This document shows, one piece after another, positions 1 to 8,765 of a DNA stretch of 64,000 nt (positions within the stretch are counted from its first letter, which is position 1; the number at the start of each line of letters is the position of its first letter). A program made the translations under genes and the position numbers. Source of the DNA: Massilia alkalitolerans DSM 17462 (GTDB lineage: Bacteria > Pseudomonadota > Gammaproteobacteria > Burkholderiales > Burkholderiaceae_D); assembly GCF_000427785.1 (NCBI RefSeq), contig NZ_ATYR01000015.1, forward strand, positions 1 to 64,000. Reading direction: 5' to 3'. The notes under the pieces were generated by a model. That model was not told where the DNA came from and searched no databases. It saw only the letters and a list, made by a program, of their open reading frames with translations.

Positions 1-1
1 C

Positions 2-211
2 CGGCTTGGCCGGAAGATCTGGAAAAAGTGGAGCGGGTATCACCGGCGCAGCCTTGTCGAGACCAAAATGCGTTGCTTCAAGCTGCTTGGTGAACGCGTC
101 ATGGCGCGCGACTTCGACCGTCAGGTCGCCGAGTTGCAGGTCCGTGCCGCCATCCTCAATCGCTTCACGCGCTTGGGCACGCCCACGACCGTAGCGGTGA
201 CCATGCCGTAA
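2..211 (+). CDS. IS5-family transposase, C-terminal fragment (cut by window edge)
   Basis: The frame from base 2 to the TAA at 209-211 translates to a tail containing ETKMRCFKLLGERVMARDF, then RQVAELQVRAAILNRF, the conserved C-terminus of a widespread IS5-group DDE transposase. The N-terminal part lies outside the window, so completeness cannot be judged. It is followed 30 bases later by sequence that looks like the terminal inverted repeat of the same element. The element borders the left side of the metal-resistance cluster. This frame opens without a start codon because the gene is cut by the window edge. Confidence 0.88.
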   Translation, partial: RLGRKIWKKWSGYHRRSLVETKMRCFKLLGERVMARDFDRQVAELQVRAAILNRFTRLGTPTTVAVTMP

Positions 212-240
212 ATCCGTCTGGGGTTTGGGGTACTACGCGC

Positions 241-264
241 TCAATTGATTTATGCAACAAAGCC
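241..264. repeat. Probable right terminal inverted repeat of the IS5-family element
   Basis: The sequence ending ATGCAACAAAGCC is the reverse complement of GGCTTTGTTGCAT, the usual outer end of IS5/IS903-type elements. It lies just downstream of the transposase stop codon, where the right end should be. The matching left end is outside the window, so the pairing and any target duplication are not seen. Confidence 0.7.
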
Positions 265-457
265 GAACAGAGATACCGACTTTCGTGTCAAGCCATCGTT
301 GCCGGTACGGATTTAACAGTAGAGATACCACGTTATCCGTAAACCACGCGAAAGAAATCGAATTCTAACCAGTCTCCTCAAACAGTGGTTCAAGAAAATT
401 TGATACTGAATGCATGACGTTAACTGGTATTGCCCCGCTCGTTCTGGCACAGCCTAA

Positions 458-649
458 TGCTTAACAACCCATGTCGTCGTCTCGCCCGAAGCTATACCCG
501 ACAATGTCATGTCGATCAAGTCGCACGTGAAAACACTCATTCGCGACAAAGCTTTCGAACATATTGCGATCGACATTGAGGCGCCGATGGACGGTACTGA
601 AGAGGAAACAGGCACGGCGTCCAAGATCCGACAAAGACGGCAGGACTGA
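458..649 (+). pseudogene. Remnant of a CDF metal transporter C-terminal domain
   Basis: The frame reading LTTHVVVSPEAIPDNVMSIK, then HVKTLIRDKAFEHIAIDIE, to a TGA at 647-649 resembles the cytoplasmic C-terminal domain of CzcD-like cation diffusion facilitators, which typically ends in a beta strand of the form H-xx-I-Q/D-I-E. An in-frame stop lies directly upstream (455-457) and no transmembrane part is present, so only the tail survives. It sits between the IS end and czcI, which suggests that arrival of the IS or a nearby deletion removed the rest. The identification rests on a short stretch. Confidence 0.6.
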
Positions 650-687
650 AGGAAGAGGACGGTGCAGTCCCATCCAAGAGGCCGTGC

Positions 688-693
688 TATACT
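688..693 (+). promoter_or_regulatory. Candidate -10 box close to the czcI start
   Basis: TATACT at 688-693 lies only 6 bases before the czcI ATG at 700. If it is used, the transcript would be almost leaderless. No clear -35 box and no Shine-Dalgarno sequence are seen. Transcription may instead come from an unseen activated promoter further upstream. Confidence 0.35.
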
Positions 694-699
694 TTTCCC

Positions 700-1062
700 A
701 TGACTCGCCGGTTTATTTATGCTTTGCTAACAATCATGATGCTGCAGCTTAGCTGGAGCGTCGTGGCGGAGTATTGCGAGCACGAAACTGGCCGCGCTGC
801 GCAGCACCTTGGGCATCATGCGTCGCACGACGATCCTGCTCAAGAGACTTTCAGTTCGCTAGACCAGCCATCCAAATCGAAAGCAGGAACCCTGCATTCG
901 CACTGTACTTCCTGTGCTCACACGCCCCTGACGATCGAAGAGCTGCCGGTCGTAGTGGCCGTGTCCGAGCCGCTGCGCCTTGCACCGTTCTCTCCCCTGC
1001 ATCATCTCTCCTCCATCGATGTGGCCCCGCCAGAGCGGCCTCAATGGGCTGCCGTCGTCTGA
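700..1062 (+). CDS. czcI: CzcI-like small periplasmic protein of the czc operon
   Basis: A 120-residue protein with a signal peptide (roughly residues 1-23, ending SVVA) followed by a His/Cys-rich mature part: YCEHE, HLGHHASHDD, HSHCTSCAH, and a C-terminus of the ERPQW type. These are the features of CzcI, the small protein encoded first in czcICBA operons and implicated in control of zinc/cobalt/cadmium efflux. It lies directly upstream of czcC on the same strand. The start at 700 gives a normal signal peptide; an internal ATG would cut into it. The exact biochemical role of CzcI is not settled in the family. Confidence 0.82.
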   Translation: MTRRFIYALLTIMMLQLSWSVVAEYCEHETGRAAQHLGHHASHDDPAQETFSSLDQPSKSKAGTLHSHCTSCAHTPLTIEELPVVVAVSEPLRLAPFSPLHHLSSIDVAPPERPQWAAVV

Positions 1063-1176
1063 TTCGGCGGCGGTTCATAGCTAATCAAGTTCATCTTCTT
1101 CCAGGGGCGTTGGCACAACGCGCCTGATGCGGATCGCCGCTGAATATTCTTCGCCTATTGTTTTCGGAGTTTATTC

Positions 1177-2481
1177 ATGCACCCCAAACGTATTCTTGTT
1201 GGGTCGCTCGTGCTATTGGCATGGGCGCTCCCTGCGGCCGCCCAGCTCGCTGGCGGTCCACAAAGCAATCAGTCAGGCTCGGGCACAATCGCACAGCCCG
1301 TCGATACGCCGTTGACGCTCGAAAAAGCGGTCGACATGGCCTTCGCCGTCAATCCAACTCTTCGGACCAGCGCCCTGGACGTCGTCATTGCCAGCGCGGA
1401 GCGTCGCCAGGCCGGATTGCTACCCAACCCCTCGATTTCCTACATGACCGAGGGAACACAGCGCGGCACCCGCACTCGCACATTTGAGCTCAGCCAACTG
1501 GTCGAGCTTGGCGGCAAGCGGCGCGCCCGCATTGAATTGGCCGAGCGTGAGAGCCGGCTTGCGCTCGCTGCCTCAAGTGTGGCCAGGGCCGACTTGCGCG
1601 CCGACGTCATTGCAGCATATTTCAATGCGCTGGGCGCCCAGGAACGCGTGAAGCTTGCGCAAACCTCGCTGGACATTGCTTCGAAGGCCAGATCTGCGGC
1701 CGAGAAACGGGTTGCCGCCGGACGCGTATCCCCGGTTGAGCTCTCGCGCGCCACCGTGGCCGAGTCAACTGCCCGCCTCGACCTGTCCCAGGCCGATGGT
1801 GAACTGCGCATCGCGCACGGTTTGCTGGCGGCGTACTGGGGCCAGGCCCAGCCAGGAAATCTCGCCCTGATCGAGCCGGCGGACGACCTCGGGGCCATCC
1901 CTTCCCTCGATGTCTTGCGCACACGCCTGGCCGGCTCACCGCAGCTGCAACGCGCACGCCTGCAAGTTGAACGCGAAGAGGCCCAGGTCTCGGTCGACCG
2001 TGCACAGCGCATGCCCGATATCACCCTCGTCGTCGGCCGCCAGAAGGATGAGGAGATGGGGCGCTCGCAGACTGTGCTCGGTGTGTCGGTCCCACTTCCG
2101 CTGTTCAACCGTAACCAGGGGAATCTGCAGGCCTCCCTTGCCCGGGCCGACAAGGCACGCGCCGAAAGCGATGCGCAGCGCCTGCGGCTTGATCAGGCCT
2201 TGTCCAGTACCTACCAACGGGCGCAACTCGCCAGGGAGCAGGTGCGAACCATGCGCCAGGAAATCCTTCCGGAAGCGCAGCGTGTCTTCGATGCCGCGGT
2301 CATCGGGTTCGAGGCCGGCAAGTTCAACTTCCTGGATGTCCTCGATGCCCAGCGCACCCTGCTGCAAAGCCGCGCGCAATACGTCCAGGCCGTCTACGAC
2401 AGCTACCGCTTTAGCGCGGAGCTCGGCCGTTTTGCCGATAGCGGCGCCGGCGCCACCAATAACAACAGGATGACTCCATGA
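1177..2481 (+). CDS. czcC: Outer-membrane factor of a metal RND efflux system (CzcC)
   Basis: A 434-residue TolC-family protein. It has a signal peptide (AWALPAAAQ), the two internally repeated OEP domains of the family and long coiled segments rich in Ala, Arg and Glu. It forms the outer-membrane channel through which CzcCBA exports Zn, Co or Cd from periplasm to medium. The length matches CzcC. A short purine run (CGGAG) precedes the ATG. Its stop overlaps the czcB start by four bases (ATGA), so the two are translationally coupled. Metal specificity cannot be read from this subunit. Confidence 0.93.
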   Translation: MHPKRILVGSLVLLAWALPAAAQLAGGPQSNQSGSGTIAQPVDTPLTLEKAVDMAFAVNPTLRTSALDVVIASAERRQAGLLPNPSISYMTEGTQRGTRTRTFELSQLVELGGKRRARIELAERESRLALAASSVARADLRADVIAAYFNALGAQERVKLAQTSLDIASKARSAAEKRVAAGRVSPVELSRATVAESTARLDLSQADGELRIAHGLLAAYWGQAQPGNLALIEPADDLGAIPSLDVLRTRLAGSPQLQRARLQVEREEAQVSVDRAQRMPDITLVVGRQKDEEMGRSQTVLGVSVPLPLFNRNQGNLQASLARADKARAESDAQRLRLDQALSSTYQRAQLAREQVRTMRQEILPEAQRVFDAAVIGFEAGKFNFLDVLDAQRTLLQSRAQYVQAVYDSYRFSAELGRFADSGAGATNNNRMTP

Positions 2482-3701
2482 AGTTCACTATCGACAAAAA
2501 ATCAGCGCTTTCCATCGCGGCTGTGATCGCGGTCGGCATCATACTGGCCCTGCTGATCGTTTTCTGGAAAGGCGGCAGCACGCCGGCCCAGGAGGGCGGC
2601 GAGCACGCCGAGGAAACCGCCGAGGTAAAGACCGAACACGGCGACGAGAAGGAAGAAGGACATGCCGAAGAGCCCGGCGTCATCGAAATGAGCCCGGAGC
2701 AAATCAAGGCCGCCGGCATCGCGACGGCAACGGCCGGGTCGGCGGCAATTCGCACCGAACTCGTCCTTCCGGGCGAAGTGCGCTTCAATGAAGACCGCAC
2801 AGCACACGTCGTGCCGCGGGTCGCCGGCGTCGTCGAATCGGTGGCCGCCTCGCTTGGCCAGGACGTCAAGAAAGGCCAGTCCCTGGCGGTCATCGCCAGC
2901 GCCGAACTGGCGGACCTGCGCAGCGCCGCGCTTTCCGCCGGGAAGAGACTTGAGCTCGCGCGCATCACGCACGAGCGCGAAAGGAAGCTTTGGGAACAAA
3001 AAATCTCTGCCGAGCAGGATTACCTCCAGGCCCAACAGGCGTACCGCGAAGCCCAGATCGAATCCCAGGCCGCCCGCGCGAAACTGACCGCACTCGGTGC
3101 CGACGTATCGGCAGGCTCGGTGAATCGCTTTGTCCTTCGCGCTCCGTTTACCGGCGTTGTCGTGGAAAAGCACCTGGCGCAAGGTGAAGCAGTGAAAGAG
3201 GATGCCAACGTCTTCCTCGTCTCGGATCTGTCGACCGTGTGGGTCAACATCGCGGTCACGCCGAAAGACCTAGCCGCCGTCCGGGTCGGTCAGCCGGTCA
3301 CGGTCAGGTCGGCGGCCGGCGGCCCGTCGGTCACGGGAAAGGTCAGCTACGTCGGCAACCTGCTCGGCGAGGAGACCCGAAGCGCGAGTGCTCGCGTCGT
3401 GATCGACAATCCCGGACTGGCATGGCGCCCCGGCCTGTTCGTCAATGTTTCGGTCGTCAGCGGACAAAAAGACGCCTCCGTCGCCGTCGCATCCGACGCC
3501 ATTCAGACTCTTGAAGGCAAGACCGTCGTGTTCATGAAGAATGCGAAAGGCTTCGAAGCCCGTCCAGTGACGACCGGCGTGAGCGACGGGAAGCTGACCG
3601 AGATCCTCACCGGCCTCCCGGCTGGCTCGCCCTATGTCACGACCGGCAGCTTTGTCGTGAAGGCCGAGCAAGGCAAGGGCAGCGCCGAACATGAACATTG
3701 A
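2478..3701 (+). CDS. czcB: Membrane fusion protein of metal RND efflux (CzcB)
   Basis: A 407-residue periplasmic adaptor. An N-terminal membrane anchor (about residues 11-30) is followed by an acidic, His-containing stretch (EGGEHAEETAEVKTEHGDEK) likely to bind metal, then barrel-sandwich (lipoyl-like), alpha-hairpin and beta-barrel domains of the HlyD/CusB type (RVAGVVESVAASLGQDVKKG). It links the inner-membrane pump CzcA to CzcC. The start overlaps the czcC stop, and the gene ends in AEHEH just before czcA. Confidence 0.93.
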   Translation: MKFTIDKKSALSIAAVIAVGIILALLIVFWKGGSTPAQEGGEHAEETAEVKTEHGDEKEEGHAEEPGVIEMSPEQIKAAGIATATAGSAAIRTELVLPGEVRFNEDRTAHVVPRVAGVVESVAASLGQDVKKGQSLAVIASAELADLRSAALSAGKRLELARITHERERKLWEQKISAEQDYLQAQQAYREAQIESQAARAKLTALGADVSAGSVNRFVLRAPFTGVVVEKHLAQGEAVKEDANVFLVSDLSTVWVNIAVTPKDLAAVRVGQPVTVRSAAGGPSVTGKVSYVGNLLGEETRSASARVVIDNPGLAWRPGLFVNVSVVSGQKDASVAVASDAIQTLEGKTVVFMKNAKGFEARPVTTGVSDGKLTEILTGLPAGSPYVTTGSFVVKAEQGKGSAEHEH

Positions 3702-3715
3702 ACGGGGATCCAGAC

Positions 3716-6700
3716 ATGTTTGAGCGCATCATCCGCTTTGCCATCGAACACCGATGGCTGGTCATGCTCGCCGTCATTGCGATGGCGGCCGTAGGGATCT
3801 ACAACTATCAGAAGCTGCCGATCGACGCGGTGCCCGACATCACCAACGTCCAGGTGCAGATCAACACCTCGGCGGCCGGCTATTCGCCGCTCGAAGTCGA
3901 GCAGCGCGTTACCTTTCCCATCGAGACCGTGATGTCCGGCCTGCCCGGCCTCGAACAGACCCGTTCGCTTTCGCGCTACGGCCTATCACAGGTGACCGTC
4001 ATCTTCAAGGATGGCACCGACATCTATTTCGCACGCCAGCTCGTCAACCAGCGAATCCAGGAAGCACGGGAAAACCTGCCTGCCGGCGTGACCCCGATGA
4101 TGGGCCCGATCTCGACGGGCCTTGGCGAGATCTACCTGTGGACGGTGGAAAGCGAACCGGGCGCGAAAAAAGCCGACGGCACACCATATACGCCCACCGA
4201 CCTGCGCGAAATCCAGGACTGGATCATCAAGCCGCAGCTGCGCCAGGTGCCCGGGGTTACCGAGATCAATTCGATTGGCGGTTTTGCCAAGGAGTACCTG
4301 ATTGCCCCCGACCCCGCGAAACTCAGCTCCTACAGACTGTCGCTGTCCGACGTCGTCAACGCGATCGACCGCAACAACAATAACGTCGGCATGGGATACA
4401 TCGAGCGCCGCGGTGAGCAGTTCCTCGTGCGGGCGCCCGGGCAGGTTCGCACACTGGACGACATCCGCAACACCATTCTCAGCAACGTCGACGGTGTCCC
4501 CGTCCGGGTACGCGACGTTGCATCGGTCGACGTCGGGCGCGAGCTGCGTACCGGCGCGGCAACGGAGAACGGGCGGGAAGTCGTTCTGGGCACGGTCTTC
4601 ATGCTGATCGGCGAGAACAGCCGCGCCGTTTCCCAGGCGGTGGCGAGCAAGATGGTCGAGGTGAACCGTTCGCTGCCGAAAGGCGTTGTGGCGATTCCCG
4701 TGTACGACCGCACGACACTGGTGGACAAGGCGATCAATACGGTCAAGAAGAACCTGCTCGAGGGCGCCGTCCTCGTGATCGCAATCCTCTTCCTATTCCT
4801 CGGCAATATCCGTGCTGCGATCATTACCGCGTTGGTCATTCCGCTCGCGATGCTGTTCACCTTTACCGGGATGGTGACTTACCGGGTCAGCGCGAACCTG
4901 ATGAGTCTGGGTGCGCTCGACTTCGGCATCATTATCGACGGTGCCGTCGTGATCGTCGAGAACTGCGTACGGCGCCTGGCGCACGCGCAGGAACATCACC
5001 GGCGCCAATTGACCCTTGCCGAACGCTTCCACGAGGTGTTCGCGGCCGCGAAAGAAGCGCGCCGCCCTCTCCTGTTCGGCCAGCTCATCATCATGGTGGT
5101 GTACCTGCCGATCTTTGCCCTTTCAGGCGTCGAAGGCAAGATGTTCCATCCGATGGCCTTCGCCGTCGTCGCCGCGCTGCTTGGAGCGATGATCCTGTCG
5201 ATCACCTTCATTCCCGCCGCCGTCGCCCTGTTCATCGGCAAGCGCGTCACGGAAAAGGAAAACCGCATCATGGTCTCGGCGAAGCGCGTCTACGCCCCGG
5301 CCCTCGAAAAGGTCTTGCGTAACGGCGCCCTGGTGATCACGAGCGCCGTCGTGCTGGTGCTCCTGTCGGGACTGCTGGCTACACGGCTGGGAAGCGAATT
5401 CATCCCCAACCTGAATGAAGGCGATCTCGCGCTGCAGGCGATTCGCATCCCTGCAACCAGCCTGAGCCAGTCGGTGGAGATGCAGCAGAAGCTCGAGGCC
5501 GGCCTGAAGGCGAAGTTCCCGGAGATCGATCGCGTGTTCGCCCGCACGGGTACCGCCGAGATTGCCTCGGACCCGATGCCGCCCAACATCTCGGACGGTT
5601 ACATCATGCTCAAGCCCGAGTCTACGTGGCCCGCGCCGAAGAAGACCCGCGCCGAGCTGGTCGAGGCGATCGAGGAAGAAGCGGAGAAGTATGCCGGCAA
5701 TGCGTACGAACTGTCCCAGCCGATCCAGCTTCGCTTCAACGAGCTCATCTCGGGTGTACGCAGCGACGTCGCCGTGAAGGTCTTCGGTGACGACATGGCC
5801 GTGCTGGAAACAACCGGTAAAGAAATTGCCGAGGTCCTGCAACGGGTACCGGGTGCGGCCGAGGTCAAGGTGGAACAAACTGGCGGCCTGCCGATGCTCA
5901 CGGTGGACATCGACCGTGAAAAAACGGCGCGGTACGGCCTGAACATCGGTGACGTGCAGGAAGCGCTGGCAATTGCCACCGGCGGGCGCGAAGCCGGCAC
6001 CATGTTCGAGGGCGACCGCCGTTTCGATATCGTGGTCCGCCTGCCCGAAGCGATGCGTACCGATCTCGACGCATTGCGGCAGCTGCCGATTCCCCTGCCA
6101 GCCAAGCAGGGTGGTGCAATGGCCTACATTCCCCTCGCCGAAGTCGCCACCCTGAACTTCACGCCAGGGCCGAACCAGATCAGCCGGGAGAACGGCAAGC
6201 GGCGCATCGTCGTGAGTGCGAACGTGCGCGGCCGCGATATCGGTACCTTCGTTCCTGAAGCGCAGGCGGCCATCGCAGCCAAGGTCAAGGTCCCGGCGGG
6301 TTACTGGACCAGCTGGGGCGGCACCTTCCAGCAGCTGGAGTCAGCGACCCAGCGCCTGCAGATCGTCGTGCCGCTGGCTTTGTTCATCGTGTTCACGCTG
6401 CTGTTCGCGATGTTCAATAACGTGAAGGACGGGCTGCTGGTATTCACGGGCATTCCATTCGCCCTGACTGGCGGCGTGGTCGCCTTGGCACTGCGGGGGA
6501 TTCCGCTGTCGATTTCCGCAGCAGTGGGGTTCATCGCACTGTCGGGCGTAGCCGTCCTGAACGGCCTGGTGATGCTCTCCTACATTCGGACCTTGCGTGA
6601 AGAAGGCATGGGACTGGACCAGGCGATCAGGCATGGTGCACTGACGCGGCTGCGGCCAGTCCTCATGACCGCGCTCGTCGCATCGCTGGGCTTCGTGCCG

Positions 6701-6880
6701 ATGGCGATCGCGACCGGCACCGGCGCCGAGGTACAGCGGCCGCTGGCAACCGTTGTCATCGGTGGGATTCTTTCCTCGACCGCGTTGACGCTGCTGGTCC
6801 TTCCTCTGCTCTACCGGCTTGCGCATCGTAATGACAGCGATGAAGTACCGGTGCAGCCCGCGAAAGTGGTCGTCCAGTGA
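3716..6880 (+). CDS. czcA: Heavy-metal RND efflux pump CzcA
   Basis: A 1054-residue inner-membrane proton/metal antiporter with the usual 12 transmembrane segments and two large periplasmic loops. The HME signature in TM4 reads LDFGIIIDGAVVIVEN, the form seen in the Zn/Co/Cd branch rather than the Cu/Ag branch. The reading frame is open upstream to a TTG at 3698, but the ATG at 3716 (MFERIIRFAIEHRW) matches the family N-terminus and has a GGGGA purine run before it. It is the last gene of the czcICBA cluster, and its stop overlaps the frame of the next open reading frame. Confidence 0.95.
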   Translation: MFERIIRFAIEHRWLVMLAVIAMAAVGIYNYQKLPIDAVPDITNVQVQINTSAAGYSPLEVEQRVTFPIETVMSGLPGLEQTRSLSRYGLSQVTVIFKDGTDIYFARQLVNQRIQEARENLPAGVTPMMGPISTGLGEIYLWTVESEPGAKKADGTPYTPTDLREIQDWIIKPQLRQVPGVTEINSIGGFAKEYLIAPDPAKLSSYRLSLSDVVNAIDRNNNNVGMGYIERRGEQFLVRAPGQVRTLDDIRNTILSNVDGVPVRVRDVASVDVGRELRTGAATENGREVVLGTVFMLIGENSRAVSQAVASKMVEVNRSLPKGVVAIPVYDRTTLVDKAINTVKKNLLEGAVLVIAILFLFLGNIRAAIITALVIPLAMLFTFTGMVTYRVSANLMSLGALDFGIIIDGAVVIVENCVRRLAHAQEHHRRQLTLAERFHEVFAAAKEARRPLLFGQLIIMVVYLPIFALSGVEGKMFHPMAFAVVAALLGAMILSITFIPAAVALFIGKRVTEKENRIMVSAKRVYAPALEKVLRNGALVITSAVVLVLLSGLLATRLGSEFIPNLNEGDLALQAIRIPATSLSQSVEMQQKLEAGLKAKFPEIDRVFARTGTAEIASDPMPPNISDGYIMLKPESTWPAPKKTRAELVEAIEEEAEKYAGNAYELSQPIQLRFNELISGVRSDVAVKVFGDDMAVLETTGKEIAEVLQRVPGAAEVKVEQTGGLPMLTVDIDREKTARYGLNIGDVQEALAIATGGREAGTMFEGDRRFDIVVRLPEAMRTDLDALRQLPIPLPAKQGGAMAYIPLAEVATLNFTPGPNQISRENGKRRIVVSANVRGRDIGTFVPEAQAAIAAKVKVPAGYWTSWGGTFQQLESATQRLQIVVPLALFIVFTLLFAMFNNVKDGLLVFTGIPFALTGGVVALALRGIPLSISAAVGFIALSGVAVLNGLVMLSYIRTLREEGMGLDQAIRHGALTRLRPVLMTALVASLGFVPMAIATGTGAEVQRPLATVVIGGILSSTALTLLVLPLLYRLAHRNDSDEVPVQPAKVVVQ

Positions 6881-6933
6881 GCGTATGGGCCGCAGGAACT
6901 TTTTGCGGCCCCAACCGAACTGAGGAGGACAGT

Positions 6934-7521
6934 ATGCATCGATACAATGCAGGACGCTCTCGGAGCAGGCAAGGGCTTGTGAGGCTGGATCTCGCTGCGC
7001 ACGGAGCAGCTTTGGCGAGTTGCGCAGCGGGAGCGATCATTGTCGAAAGCGTCACCTTGGTGGCGGCCGCCTCGCATCATGCGGCAACAATCTTGTTCCG
7101 GTTGTTATTCATTGAACGGCGGACAGAGCAGGCCCGGCCTGGCATTGAAGTAGCGTACTCAGTGGTCCAAATCGTTCTCTGCCTGTGCTGCCTGGTGTTG
7201 GGCTTGATCGTAATAGCGATGGGTACGCATCGCATCGTTCACGCATCGTCACTCGATGTGATGGCCATGGCAGGTTTTGCCCTACCTGGAGCGCTTGCAA
7301 GCGCGACGACGATCGGCTTGGCGTACAGGCCAGTTGAGGCCGGCGACAGCGATGACAAAGCCGATGCGCTTCTGTCAGCTGCACCGATCGCACTCGTGCT
7401 CGGTGTCGCTTTTTGCGATCTGGGTGTCAATGCAGGAAGGTTGGACGCGGTTGCGGGACTTGCCGCCGTACTGGTGCTTTGTGTGCGCACCGTGATCAAT
7501 CTGCGGGAGACGCGGGACTGA
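6934..7521 (+). CDS. CDF-like integral membrane protein with degenerate metal sites
   Basis: A 195-residue protein with about five hydrophobic segments. The C-terminal half (DALLSAAPIALVLGVAFCDL, then a GRLDAVAGLAAVLVLCVR segment) resembles TM5-TM6 of CDF transporters. The N-terminal part aligns loosely with TM1-TM2 but has SHHAATILFR where the H/D metal site would be. No cytoplasmic C-terminal domain is present. An ATG at 6934 with an excellent AGGAGGA site is preferred over the GTG at 6877 that overlaps czcA. It could be a regulator or subunit of the adjacent efflux system, or a transporter that lost its function; the function is not known. Confidence 0.6.
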   Translation: MHRYNAGRSRSRQGLVRLDLAAHGAALASCAAGAIIVESVTLVAAASHHAATILFRLLFIERRTEQARPGIEVAYSVVQIVLCLCCLVLGLIVIAMGTHRIVHASSLDVMAMAGFALPGALASATTIGLAYRPVEAGDSDDKADALLSAAPIALVLGVAFCDLGVNAGRLDAVAGLAAVLVLCVRTVINLRETRD

Positions 7522-7566
7522 CAGATTGTTTTCCGAACCAGATGAATAACCACGAAAGGAGATGAC

Positions 7567-7752
7567 ATGAGACTGCCACAGCAGCCACCAGAGCCACTGC
7601 ACGAAAATCTCTTTGAGGTATTTGGCATTATCGGCTTGGCATTGGCCGGGATGATTATGGTGTTCCTAGGCTGGCTGAAGTACAGGGACCGGAACAAGCC
7701 TTCGGGACCAAAGTCCCGAAAGCGTGCAAAGGACAAAACCAAGCAAAAGTAG
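7567..7752 (+). CDS. Small single-pass membrane protein
   Basis: A 61-residue protein with a strong AAAGGAG site 6 bases before its ATG. Residues 17-38 form one hydrophobic helix, and the tail is strongly basic (GPKSRKRAKDKTKQK), predicting a cytoplasmic C-terminus. It lies between the CDF-like gene and czcD, all on the plus strand, so it probably belongs to the same transcript. I recognise no family. Small basic membrane proteins can modulate transporters, but that is only a possibility here. Confidence 0.7.
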   Translation: MRLPQQPPEPLHENLFEVFGIIGLALAGMIMVFLGWLKYRDRNKPSGPKSRKRAKDKTKQK

Positions 7753-7796
7753 GATAAGGCAGGCAAGCAGACAATCACAATGCAAGGGGGAACACG

Positions 7797-8765
7797 ATGG
7801 GTTCAGGACATTCTCATGCTGCGCAACCGGGACAGAACGAACGCCCGCTCTGGATAGCACTCATCCTCACGACGGCTTTTCTTGTCGCCGAAATCATCGG
7901 TGGTATTCTCACCAACAGCCTTGCGCTGATTTCAGATGCGGCGCACATGTTTACCGACACCGCGGCGCTGGCGATCTCGCTTGCCGCTATCCGCATCGGG
8001 AAGCGGCCGGCCGACAGCGAACGCACGTTCGGCTACTACCGCTTCGAGATCCTGGCGGCCGCTTTCAACGCCATACTCCTGTTCCTGGTAGCGATCTACA
8101 TCCTGTACGAAGCCTACCAGCGCCTGAACAACCCACCGGAAATCCAGTCCGGGACGATGCTGCTGGTCGCCTCCTTCGGCCTGGTCATCAACCTCATCAG
8201 CATGCGGCTGCTATCGAGCGGCAAGGACAGCAGCCTGAACGTCAAGGGTGCCTACCTCGAAGTATGGAGCGACATGCTGGGCTCGGTCGGCGTCATCATT
8301 GGCGCTCTCGTCATACGCTACATCGGCTGGAGCTGGGTCGATTCTGCGATCGCCGTTGCCATCGGCTTGTGGGTCCTGCCGCGCACTTGGACGCTGCTCA
8401 AGGCGAGCATGAACGTGCTGCTCGAAGGCGTACCCGAAGGCATCGGACTCGCCGAGGTGAAGGATGCCATCGCACGCGTCCCCGGCGTGGCCAGCGTGCA
8501 TGATCTGCATGTATGGTCCATCACAAGCGGAAAAGCCAGTTTGACAGCCCACGTGGTACAGCGAGAGGAGGTCACAAACCCGCAGGCCCTGCTGCTGGAT
8601 ATCCGCCGGCTCGTCGCGAGCAAGTACGATATCCACCACAGCACCATCCAGATCGAGACGACGCCGTGCGAACAGGCCTCCGACGAACACAGCTTCGATC
8701 CAGCTGTAGCCCACGACCATGCCGACCATGCCGGCCACGATGAACATGAGGAAGAAAAACGATGA
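7797..8765 (+). CDS. czcD: Cation diffusion facilitator (CzcD-type Zn/Co/Cd exporter)
   Basis: A 322-residue six-TM CDF antiporter moving Zn(II) and similar ions from cytoplasm to periplasm. Metal sites are visible: SDAAHMFTD (H and D in TM2) and EVWSDMLGS (D in TM5). The cytoplasmic C-terminal domain contains HDLHVWSITSGK. His-rich termini (GSGHSHAAQ at the start, HDHADHAGHDEHEEE at the end) are typical of zinc transporters. The start at 7797 follows an AAGGGGGAAC purine run. Its last four bases overlap the gmhA start. Confidence 0.92.
   Translation: MGSGHSHAAQPGQNERPLWIALILTTAFLVAEIIGGILTNSLALISDAAHMFTDTAALAISLAAIRIGKRPADSERTFGYYRFEILAAAFNAILLFLVAIYILYEAYQRLNNPPEIQSGTMLLVASFGLVINLISMRLLSSGKDSSLNVKGAYLEVWSDMLGSVGVIIGALVIRYIGWSWVDSAIAVAIGLWVLPRTWTLLKASMNVLLEGVPEGIGLAEVKDAIARVPGVASVHDLHVWSITSGKASLTAHVVQREEVTNPQALLLDIRRLVASKYDIHHSTIQIETTPCEQASDEHSFDPAVAHDHADHAGHDEHEEEKR

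Noticed and set aside
1440..2153. 237-residue open frame on the minus strand inside czcC
   Set aside because: It is the antisense of a well-supported TolC-family gene, has a Ser/Arg-rich composition typical of antisense high-GC DNA, and has no family match or ribosome site.
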